Positions 7,459 through 14,271 of a DNA stretch of 18,174 nucleotides are shown piece after piece. The position numbers were made by a program, and so were the translations under genes. Below the pieces are notes generated by a model, which was not told where the DNA came from, did no database searches, and was given only the letters and a program-made list of their open reading frames with translations. The DNA comes from JAJVID01 sp036565725. Its GTDB lineage: Bacteria; Acidobacteriota; Blastocatellia; RBC074. Within the stretch, counting starts at the first letter, position 1, and the number at the start of each line of letters is the position of its first letter. The DNA is taken from contig DATCXQ010000761.1 of NCBI GenBank assembly GCA_036565725.1, forward strand, positions 1-18,174, given 5' to 3'.

Positions 7459-8547
7459 ATGACAAGAAAATTGGTCTTGGTTGGCATTCTCGCATGTCTT
7501 TTGGCTTCTTCTTCTGCGCCCGCCCGAAACGCCGCAAATCTCGCAGTCACGCCGATTTCAATTTATGGCGCCTGGCATTGCGGCGACGATTTTTGTACCT
7601 GGTCCAGCGTTCGTGATCTGACGGAGTTCGACAGCAAGAACCGTTGGCTGATCGACCGGGGCGATGGGATTCCGTCCGTCAATCTGGTGAACCTCAGTTT
7701 CGTTCATCCACTGCGGTTGCTCAACAAAACAACCGATTCGCAAACCCTGCAAGGCGTCCCGCGAGGCATGACGCAGGAGATAGTGAATTATTTCAAGAAC
7801 AGAAATATTCGCGTCATGCTGTCCATCGGCGGGATCACTTACGTTGATCCCTGGAATCAAGCATTGTCCGCGAACGCGACACAGCTGGGGTTGAATGCGG
7901 CGGAGGTGGCTCAAAGATTAGGGGTCGGGATCGAAATAGATTATGAGGAGAACAGTAGCCCGAACCTGGCCGGATTGCAGGCGTTCATTGACGCTTATCG
8001 TTCGGTCTTGCCGTATGACGCGACTGGGAATAATCACGCCGCACGGTTGACTATAGACCTGGCAGCGGGCGATCGTTGGTTGATCGACATTACTCGCAAG
8101 GCGACGGCGGACTGGCTCAACACTTCAACGCCGGTTCTGGATTACGCCAACGCGATGGTCCCGAATCGTCAGCCCAGCAGTTCCGGCGCAATAGCGAATT
8201 GGCAGGAGCACGTCGACGGCAAACCACAGTTCGGCCCGCCGATTTTACCGCTGGCCCCGGCTAAATTCACCGGAAGCGTCTACCTCGTTACTGGTCGAAG
8301 GCCCGCTCCGGAATGCGTGAATTTCGCCGGTTCGTTGATAAACAGCACGGGAAACTTTGTTCAGACGGTCGCGCCCAACGGCGCTGGTACGACGAGCGGG
8401 ATGCTCGGGTTCATGTTTTGGGCGGCCGAATGCCAGGGGACGCGGAGCATCTGCACAACCCCGCCCAACACCTGCGATGGTGGAGTGGGAGTAGGCTCCC
8501 AAACTTATAACATTCCGATTCCCATGCCGTCTCTCCGACAACAGTGA
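7459..8547 (+). CDS. Exported GH18-like glycoside hydrolase (chitinase-like)
   Basis: The 362-residue protein begins with a clear signal peptide (about 1-22, LVLVGILACLLASSSAPA). GAGGAGG at 7447-7453 lies 5 bases before the ATG. GH18 barrel features are visible: strand VNLSFVHP (77-84), the beta-3 motif MLSIGG (120-125), and the beta-4 catalytic motif at 156-163 (VGIEIDYE). Compared with the family DxxDxDxE, the first Asp is Val and the second is Glu, while D161 and the proton donor E163 are kept. The barrel end is marked by LGFMFWAAE (316-324) with a conserved-type Trp321. GH18 enzymes cleave chitin or related N-acetylglucosamine polymers using the substrate acetamido group. The altered motif means activity on chitin cannot be assumed. 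Six cysteines, several near the C-terminus, fit an exported protein with disulfides. Confidence 0.85.
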   Translation: MTRKLVLVGILACLLASSSAPARNAANLAVTPISIYGAWHCGDDFCTWSSVRDLTEFDSKNRWLIDRGDGIPSVNLVNLSFVHPLRLLNKTTDSQTLQGVPRGMTQEIVNYFKNRNIRVMLSIGGITYVDPWNQALSANATQLGLNAAEVAQRLGVGIEIDYEENSSPNLAGLQAFIDAYRSVLPYDATGNNHAARLTIDLAAGDRWLIDITRKATADWLNTSTPVLDYANAMVPNRQPSSSGAIANWQEHVDGKPQFGPPILPLAPAKFTGSVYLVTGRRPAPECVNFAGSLINSTGNFVQTVAPNGAGTTSGMLGFMFWAAECQGTRSICTTPPNTCDGGVGVGSQTYNIPIPMPSLRQQ

Positions 8548-8577
8548 GGGATTCAAAATCTCTGCTTGACCGGGCGT

Positions 8578-8717
8578 CTATAGCGATTTGCAAATGCGTG
8601 TACGGGATTGTGGCGCGAGTTGTTTACTCGCGCTCCTTTCCCGATTGGACATAGCCGCAAACAGGGCGATTAAACAAATCGCCCCACACCGTAGTCGCAA
8701 TCGTAAACCGCTCTATA
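8578..8717. repeat. Palindromic element between convergent genes
   Basis: The left end (CTATAGCGATTTGCAAATGC) and the right end (complement of 8690-8717) are imperfect inverted copies that share AGCG-TTT-C-A-TGCG--TACGG. Two perfect internal hairpins are present: GCGCGAG (8613-8619) with CTCGCGC (8627-8633), and GGGCGATT (8664-8671) with AATCGCCC (8677-8684). The element fills the space between the converging GH18 and aminotransferase genes, so its hairpins may end transcription from both sides, although no strong T-tract follows. The right end overlaps the aminotransferase stop codon. Confidence 0.75.
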
Positions 8718-9888
8718 TTTGCAACTGCGGCATCACTTTCAGGAGCGCAGTTTTGAACTTCGTCATCTCATCACGCGTACCGATGGTGATGCGCGCGCAG
8801 GTAGGCATCGCCGGCCAAACGCGGCCGATGTAGACTTTCTCCTTATGCATCGCGCGAATCAGCCGCCTGGCCGGGACTCTGGCGTCGAGCATGAAGAAGT
8901 TGCTCACCGAGGGGACGAAAGAGACGTTGTTCTTCTCCAGGAATGCGAAGACGTCTTCGCGAACGTCTTTGACGATCCGGCGGCGTTCGGGTACGAGCGT
9001 CTTGACTTTGAGGCTTGCGATCGCCGCCGCGACCCCCGTTATGGGAAGCGCGCCCGCGCCGTACTTATTCAATCTCTCCAGCAGATCGGGCCGCGCCATA
9101 GCCACGCCGCAGCGCAATCCGGCCATTCCATAAAGCTTCGAGAAGGTGCGCAATACGATCACATCTCTATCCATCGCGACAAGATCGGCCCCGGACGGCT
9201 GGTCGCAGAAGTGAATATAGGCTTCGTCGAGCAGCACAACCGCGCCTTCGGGCTTGTTGTTGACGAGGTATTCGATGTCTGCGCGCGGAGTGACGGTGCC
9301 GGTCGGATTGTTCGGATTGCAGATGTAGATCAATCCGGCCTCCTGCTCCTCAGCGGCTTTGACCATCGCCTTGACGTCGTGCGCCCAGGTTTGGGTCAAA
9401 GGAACGCGGATTACCTTGGCGCCGCGGAACGAAGCGCCTCGCGCCGCCGCCTCGTAATCGGGGTTTGCGCTGATGAGCGGCTTGGTCGGCGTCGTGAAGG
9501 CCATCGTCGCGCGATGCAGCGGGTCGCTCGATCCGGCGAACGCTTGAATGTAGTTCACATCGAGGTCTTCACCTTCGGCCAAAAGCTGCTCCAGTTCATC
9601 GGTCAACTCATAGGAATAACGCCCACCGTTCTTGATGACTTTGGCGGCGGCTTCCATCGCCACCGGGCACAGCCCCAGCGGGTTTTCGTTGGCGTTGATC
9701 TTGACGGCGTCCGGCGGCAGCGGGCCAATCTTGGAGAGCTGCGCGAAAGCCAGCGACGATTCGTTGTAGAAAGGCAGCGCCGCGACGCCGGCCAATGCGG
9801 ACGCCATCCGCGTGAACGCGCGTCGTGAGACGCGAGGAAACTCACGTTGATCTGATCTGAATTGATGTTGGTGAATGCGCTTTTTCAT
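8713..9888 (-). CDS. Tat-exported HisC-like PLP aminotransferase
   Basis: Starting at the ATG at 9888-9886, the protein has 391 residues. The site GAGGAGG (complement of 9894-9900) decides this start over a longer open frame reaching 10005. Residues 21-26 read SRRAFT, followed by a hydrophobic stretch (ASALAGVAALPF), a twin-arginine export signal. The body is a fold-type I aminotransferase like histidinol-phosphate aminotransferase: NANENPLG (65-72), CNPNNPTG (190-197), DEAY (221-224), the PLP-binding Lys251 in TFSKLYGMAGLRCG, and Arg259 for the substrate carboxylate. The end RITIGTRDEM also fits HisC. Export by Tat suggests cofactor loading before transport and a periplasmic role, so it is probably not the histidine biosynthesis enzyme. 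No his genes are nearby. The last codons and stop lie within a palindromic repeat. Confidence 0.9.
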   Translation of the reverse strand: MKKRIHQHQFRSDQREFPRVSRRAFTRMASALAGVAALPFYNESSLAFAQLSKIGPLPPDAVKINANENPLGLCPVAMEAAAKVIKNGGRYSYELTDELEQLLAEGEDLDVNYIQAFAGSSDPLHRATMAFTTPTKPLISANPDYEAAARGASFRGAKVIRVPLTQTWAHDVKAMVKAAEEQEAGLIYICNPNNPTGTVTPRADIEYLVNNKPEGAVVLLDEAYIHFCDQPSGADLVAMDRDVIVLRTFSKLYGMAGLRCGVAMARPDLLERLNKYGAGALPITGVAAAIASLKVKTLVPERRRIVKDVREDVFAFLEKNNVSFVPSVSNFFMLDARVPARRLIRAMHKEKVYIGRVWPAMPTCARITIGTRDEMTKFKTALLKVMPQLQI

Positions 9889-10058
9889 ATTGTCCTCCTC
9901 AGAAAATCCCTGGTCGCGCATCACTTCCAACGTGCAGGCTTCAATCACTCTACAGACGATAGAATCTGGCGCGCTCACAAGCGATGCGCGCCCAGGGGAG
10001 ATCATTTTTATTTCAGAGTGTCGGGGCCGACGACATGAAGGCTCCTCCGGAAAATCAA

Positions 10059-10144
10059 TTCGTAGTCCCGCCTTTAGGCGGAAACGTTTTACGTCGCGGG
10101 ATGGAAATGCAACCGACGATTCCGCCTAAGGACGGGACTACGAA
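10059..10144. repeat. TTCGTAGTCCCGCC inverted repeat
   Basis: Arm 10059-10083 (begins TTCGTAGTCCCGCC, ends TTAGGCGGAA) and arm 10120-10144 are inverted copies that match at 23 of 25 positions, with a 36-base loop. It resembles REP-type palindromes. Only one copy is seen here. Confidence 0.88.
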
Positions 10145-10151
10145 CTGGAGC

Positions 10152-10296
10152 GGATTGCAATTGCATGTACGGGAAGGCTGACCGGATCAGTACCGCGAGC
10201 GGTAGCGAGCGGGCTTCAGGCTAAGCCACGCTCGCTACCGCTCGCGGTACTGATCCGTATTGTCATCTCAGTATGCCGTACATTGATCTGCAATCC
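10152..10296. repeat. Palindromic element with a perfect 28-bp stem
   Basis: Arms 10184-10211 (starting GGATCAGTACCGCGAGCGG) and 10229-10256 are exact inverted copies, with a 17-base loop that can itself pair (GGCTT with AAGCC). Outside them, GGATTGCAATTGCATGTACGG at the left and the complement of the right end, GGATTGCAGATCAATGTACGG, form inverted ends. The left arm is identical over 28 bases to 14025-14052. Confidence 0.92.
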
Positions 10297-10422
10297 ACTC
10301 TACGCTTTTCATTCTTTCAAGGCGTCGCAGAGCGACATGAACAACTCCTTTAGCCTTAATCAACCGGCTCGTTATTGCGGCGGTAGATCAAGGGATATAA
10401 AAGCCCGGGGCGCCAATCCCGC

Positions 10423-13400
10423 TTAAAATTCCACCCGCAGTCCGAATTGCCACTGGCGCGGCGTCGCCAGCCGGTAGAGGCCGGTAATCCTGCCCGCCGA
10501 GCCGGGGCAATCGACGCAGGTATTCGGGTTCGCAAGGTTCATGTGGTTCGCGAAGTTGAACGACTCGGCGCGGAATTGCGCCTTGAACCGTTCGGTGATC
10601 GCGAAGCTCTTGAAGAACGAGATGTCCCACTGCGAGAACGACGGGCCGAGCAATCGGTTGCGGCCCACGTTGCCGAACACGCCTCGCGCCGGACGACGCC
10701 ACGGGCCGTCGACCTGGCCGTTGGCCGTGAGCGGCGCGGATGTGATCTTGAACCATGCGTCGCGGCTCGGGTTGTCGGATTGCCAGTCGCCCACCAGGTC
10801 GGGCCGGCACCAGCCAGTGTCGCGGTCGGCGTTGCAATCGCGATAGGTCGGCGTGAACGGCAATCCGCTCTGCCACTGGTAGATAGTGTTCACCTGCCAG
10901 CCGCCCACGATGAAATCACCCACTTTATTCGCGCCGCCGAGGTACTTCTTGCCCTTGCCGAAAGGCAGTTCATAAATCCCCGAGAGGAAGAAAACGTGGC
11001 TGCGCGTGTTGTCGTTCGGGCCATAAGCCTGCGTCGCGTCAATGTTGTAGTAGGTGTTCGTGTAGTTGAACGACCGCGACCAGGTGTAATGACTCATCAC
11101 CGAGAAGCCTTTCGAGAAACGCTTGTCGGCCTTGAGCTGCAGACCGTGGTAATTGTTACTGGCGTCCGAGCCGTAATAACGGAAGTTCTGAGACCAGCCG
11201 AACTTCTGGAAGAACGGCTTGCGCTGATTGAGGGACAGCGTCCCAAAGCCCTGAACCGTAGCCTGGTTGAAGTCGTAATCACCGCCATTACCGGCGAAGA
11301 CGTGCGTGCCCTTCGTGCCCACGTAAGCGGCCTCGACCGAGATGTCGCCGCGCAGTTGGCGCTGCACCGTCACGTTCCACTGGTCGCTCGTCGGCAAGCG
11401 CAGCGTCTCCGGCAGGATGAACGCCGTCACCCCGTTCGGCAGGAGCGGGCGGCCGTTCGGCCCTTTCGGCTGGTTGTTGAGGACCGTGTCCGGGTTAAGC
11501 GGCTGCGGCCCTTGCGCGAGCGTGAAGACCGAAAGGTAATTCTGCGCGGGCTGATTCGACTGGATCGCCAACACGGGCAAATTCTGTGTGACGTTGTGTC
11601 CGAAGACCGAACCGAACACGCCGATGTCGAAGCCTCGCCCGAAACCCAGGCGCACGACAGTCTTTTCGGTCACGCGGTAGGCGACGCCAAGGCGCGGCGC
11701 GAAGGTCGTGAACGAGCCATTCTGATTCAGGTCCAGTCCGACCCCCTGGCTGCCCGCGATCAACACTTCGCCCGTGTCAATATCCACGAACCCGCCCTTG
11801 CCCCCGCCAGTCACGGTCTGCGGGCGGTAAAGTTCCCAGCGCCCGCCGAAGTTGATGGTGAGGTTCTTCGTCGCGCGCCACGTGTCCTGGCCGAAGAAGA
11901 ACCACCGGTTCTGGCGCTCTTCCGCGTCGAGTGTGTTGCTGACGTAACGTTCAAAGCGGCTCACGTCGCCGAGCAGGAACGACGCCAGGCCTGTGCCACC
12001 GCCTGACGGCCCCGCAGTGCGCGCCGCGTCGAAGTTGAGTTCTCCCGCGCGGTGGCGATCCGACGGGACGCGCAAGTTATATGCGCGCCGGATGTCGGCG
12101 CCGAACTTGAACGTGTGGTTGCCGCGCAGATTCGTCCAGTTATTGACGAATTGAATCTGCCTCTCGTTCTGTCGCAGCGGGCAGTTGCACGCCGAGACGC
12201 CGAGCGCGTAGCCGAAGTTGAAGCCGCCTACACCGTTGATGAAGATGCCCGGCATGCCGCCCGTAAAGTCATCGTTGTTGAGGCCTGGAATGCCCGCGTC
12301 CTTCGCCGGAGTGGTCTGCGCCTGCCCCGGATCAACGCGCACGCGGTAACGGTAAAAGCCGAACCGAAAGTCGGTCGTCCAATTCGCGTTCAGAGTGTAG
12401 TCGAACCCGGAGGCTATGCTCTGGTTTCGCGTCTTCGATTCCCCGGAGAAGGTCGAATTGGGGTCGAAACCAACGCCGCCGCCGCCGCTGCCGAAGACGC
12501 CCGGCGAAATCAGAAGGTAACCGGCGAAGCTGTAGCGCCCGAAGGCGTGCATCCTCTCGCTCACATAGTAGTCCCAGCGCGAGTTGATCAGGTCTTCGTC
12601 AAATTTGACCGAACCCGCGCCGACGTAGTTCGGCAAGTCTGGCGAGGCCGGCGTGAAGTTCGGCAGCGGGATGAACTTGCTGAGGAGGGCCTGCGCCTGC
12701 GTCGAGAGGCGATCGCGCGGGATGACATTCTTCTTCCCGTTGATATCAACGAACTGCGCCCGGTTAGCCGGGGCAGTGTTTCCCGCCGGATCGAAGATAT
12801 TGACGCCTGTCGCGCTGAAGTCGCCCCCGCGCTCGGCCGCAGTCGGCACACGCATCAGAACCGAACCGCCGATGTTGCGGCGCGTGCCCTGGTAATCGGC
12901 GAACCAGAACAGTTTGTTGGCGATGATCTTTCCGCTCGCCGCGCCGCCGAACTGGTTGATCTGCGTCACCGGGATGAAGCGGTCAGTACCGCGAATCTTC
13001 TGGAACTGAGTGAACGGGTTGCGAGCGTTGAAGTGGTCGTTGCGCAGGAACTCGAACCCGACGGCATGGAAATCGTTCGTACCGGAGCGCGTTTGCGCGC
13101 TCACCACGCCGGCGTTCGCGCCGAACTCGGCGTCGTAATTGGCTGTCGTGACCTTGGCCTCGGTCACGGATTCGAGCGTCGGATTGATGACGATCAGGCC
13201 GAGCATCGAGTCGTGGTTGTCAGTGCCGTCGAGCAGGTGTGACGTGCCGGCGAAACTCTGGCCGTTGACGACCTTGCGAAACGAACCTTGCGGGTCTTCG
13301 CTCGCGGCGGTCTGTCCCGGAAAAGCCGTCACGCCCGGCGTGAAGATTTCAACCGCCGTGAACCTCCGATTGGGGATCGGCAGATTGGTCACGGCCTTTT

Positions 13401-13812
13401 CGGTGAACATGACAGCCACGTCGCTGCGTTCGGTCTTCAGCAGCGGGGCCTCCGCGCTGATCTCCACGACCTGACTGACTTCACCGACCTCCAGCTTCAC
13501 GTCAAGACGCGACTCCTGATCCACTGAGACTGAGACTGTCTGCAAGGCGGCCTTGAAGCCGACGGCTTCGACGCGCACCTTATAGGTTCCGGCGATCAGA
13601 AAACGTTGCGTGAAGTTGCCGTCATCATTGGTCGTAGAGTTGAAGCTCACCGAACGCTGAGTATCGGTGATCACCACCTTCGCATTCGGCACGGCGGCTC
13701 CTGACTGATCAAGCACTGTGCCGACGATGTTGCCATATACCGCCTGTCCGAAGGCTTTGGGCCCGAGCAGCGCGAGCGAGACGAAGCAAATTGTAACAAT
13801 AGCCTTTCGCAT
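10423..13812 (-). CDS. TonB-dependent receptor, Oar-like (receptor 1)
   Basis: The 1129-residue protein has a signal peptide (about 1-23, IVTICFVSLALLGPKAFGQ). A carboxypeptidase-regulatory-like beta-sandwich follows (about 26-110, GTVLDQSGAAVPNAKVVITD ... GTYKVRVEAVGF). A plug-like domain is next (about 120-250, including LPIPNRRF, LLDGTDNHD, YDAEFGANAGVV and QTRSGTNDFHAVGFEFLRND), then a long outer-membrane barrel. The C-terminus FGLRVEF ends in the Phe expected for outer-membrane insertion. Length and order fit Oar-like receptors, which are common in acidobacteria and thought to import oligosaccharides or peptides with TonB energy. No TonB or ExbBD genes are in the window. AGGGAGG (complement of 13821-13827) precedes the ATG. 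The ligand is unknown. Confidence 0.93.
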   Translation of the reverse strand: MRKAIVTICFVSLALLGPKAFGQAVYGNIVGTVLDQSGAAVPNAKVVITDTQRSVSFNSTTNDDGNFTQRFLIAGTYKVRVEAVGFKAALQTVSVSVDQESRLDVKLEVGEVSQVVEISAEAPLLKTERSDVAVMFTEKAVTNLPIPNRRFTAVEIFTPGVTAFPGQTAASEDPQGSFRKVVNGQSFAGTSHLLDGTDNHDSMLGLIVINPTLESVTEAKVTTANYDAEFGANAGVVSAQTRSGTNDFHAVGFEFLRNDHFNARNPFTQFQKIRGTDRFIPVTQINQFGGAASGKIIANKLFWFADYQGTRRNIGGSVLMRVPTAAERGGDFSATGVNIFDPAGNTAPANRAQFVDINGKKNVIPRDRLSTQAQALLSKFIPLPNFTPASPDLPNYVGAGSVKFDEDLINSRWDYYVSERMHAFGRYSFAGYLLISPGVFGSGGGGVGFDPNSTFSGESKTRNQSIASGFDYTLNANWTTDFRFGFYRYRVRVDPGQAQTTPAKDAGIPGLNNDDFTGGMPGIFINGVGGFNFGYALGVSACNCPLRQNERQIQFVNNWTNLRGNHTFKFGADIRRAYNLRVPSDRHRAGELNFDAARTAGPSGGGTGLASFLLGDVSRFERYVSNTLDAEERQNRWFFFGQDTWRATKNLTINFGGRWELYRPQTVTGGGKGGFVDIDTGEVLIAGSQGVGLDLNQNGSFTTFAPRLGVAYRVTEKTVVRLGFGRGFDIGVFGSVFGHNVTQNLPVLAIQSNQPAQNYLSVFTLAQGPQPLNPDTVLNNQPKGPNGRPLLPNGVTAFILPETLRLPTSDQWNVTVQRQLRGDISVEAAYVGTKGTHVFAGNGGDYDFNQATVQGFGTLSLNQRKPFFQKFGWSQNFRYYGSDASNNYHGLQLKADKRFSKGFSVMSHYTWSRSFNYTNTYYNIDATQAYGPNDNTRSHVFFLSGIYELPFGKGKKYLGGANKVGDFIVGGWQVNTIYQWQSGLPFTPTYRDCNADRDTGWCRPDLVGDWQSDNPSRDAWFKITSAPLTANGQVDGPWRRPARGVFGNVGRNRLLGPSFSQWDISFFKSFAITERFKAQFRAESFNFANHMNLANPNTCVDCPGSAGRITGLYRLATPRQWQFGLRVEF

Positions 13813-13908
13813 AGTTGCGACCTCCCTGAAGGGTTACTGGGAACATTCGGTTGAAAGAGGGACGCCTCTTCCCCTGATTTTTGAGCGATCAAATTGTGGG
13901 GATAACAA

Positions 13909-14014
13909 ACAGACTTCGTCGAACTCCGGTGGATACCTCGCCACCCGAGCTTGAGTTTGCAAAGAGCCTTCTTATAAACCAATCGCCAGAAAACTTCGTC
14001 GGCGACGTTATTCA
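13909..14014 (-). pseudogene. Frameshifted 3' remnant of a YhbS-like GNAT gene
   Basis: Read on the minus strand, one frame gives VADEVF (from 14006) and, after a one-base shift, another gives VARYPPEFDEV ending at 13912. The intact GNAT gene at 17511-18017 ends VADEVF ... VVKYQPEFNEV. The distance between these blocks is 97 versus 98 bases, and the DNA GACGAAGTTTTC is shared exactly. The stop TGA has become TGT, and a TTATCCC just downstream is also shared. The rest of the gene is absent and the homology ends where a palindromic repeat begins. Its position just upstream of receptor 1 mirrors the intact GNAT upstream of receptor 2. Confidence 0.75.
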
Positions 14015-14242
14015 ATGCGCGTATGGATCAGTACCGCGAGCGGTAGCGAGCGTAGCTTATACCGGTTTTCAAATATATGAAGACTGTTAGCCACCGCAGG
14101 GCACAGAGAACACAGAGAAATCATTATGCCCTCTGTGCCCTCTGTGTGCTCTGTGGCTACTCACCCAAATGAAAACCGCTGTAACTTGAAGCGCGCTCGC
14201 GGCGCTGATCCAGCGAGCCTTCCCGTATACGAAATCGCAAAC
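14013..14242. repeat. Palindromic element interrupted by a second element
   Basis: Bases 14025-14052 are identical to the 28-bp stem arm at 10184-10211. The other arm survives as 14194-14211, matching the last 18 bases of the expected arm at 16 positions. The right end, TTCCCGTATACGAAATCGC, matches the shared terminus of this family with a gap. Between the arms, where the 10152 copy has a short loop, sits the whole CACAGAG element. The left boundary is approximate. Confidence 0.8.
14058..14184. repeat. CACAGAG-rich palindromic element, copy 2
   Basis: This 127-bp copy has the same layout and orientation as 5026-5151, from TATACCGGTTTTCA to TGAAAACCGCTGTAA, with about nine differences by eye (about 93 percent identity). 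No coding capacity and no clear target-site duplication are visible. Confidence 0.92.
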
Positions 14243-14271
14243 TAATCCGATCAAAAGGCGGCAAAAGTCGC

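Larger units (their letters stand above)
9889..10422. other. Intergenic region with two palindromic elements
   Basis: This stretch separates receptor 1 from the aminotransferase, both read leftward. Bases 9889-10058 probably hold the promoter of the aminotransferase, although I cannot point to a convincing -35/-10 pair. Two adjacent palindromes (10059-10144 and 10152-10296) fill the middle. The rest, next to the receptor stop, shows no gene; a 9-codon frame with a ribosome-site-like AAGGAG at 10345-10350 is too short to support. Confidence 0.6.
13813..14271. other. Intergenic region between the two receptor genes
   Basis: No intact gene lies in these 459 bp. From the receptor 1 side it holds the receptor 1 leader, a decayed GNAT 3' end (13909-14014), then a palindromic element (14013-14242) with a CACAGAG element inside it (14058-14184), and about 30 bp before the receptor 2 stop. 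Confidence 0.7.

Noticed and set aside
8719..9828. 369-codon plus-strand frame opposite the aminotransferase
   Set aside because: Antisense to a gene with complete PLP motifs; its His/Arg-rich translation resembles no family.
10310..10338. Nine-codon minus-strand frame with an AAGGAG just upstream
   Set aside because: Too short to support as a gene; no conservation evidence available.
10447..13242. Long plus-strand frames opposite receptor 1 (519 and 396 codons)
   Set aside because: Arg/Val/Glu-rich translations without domains, antisense to an intact receptor gene; composition artefacts.
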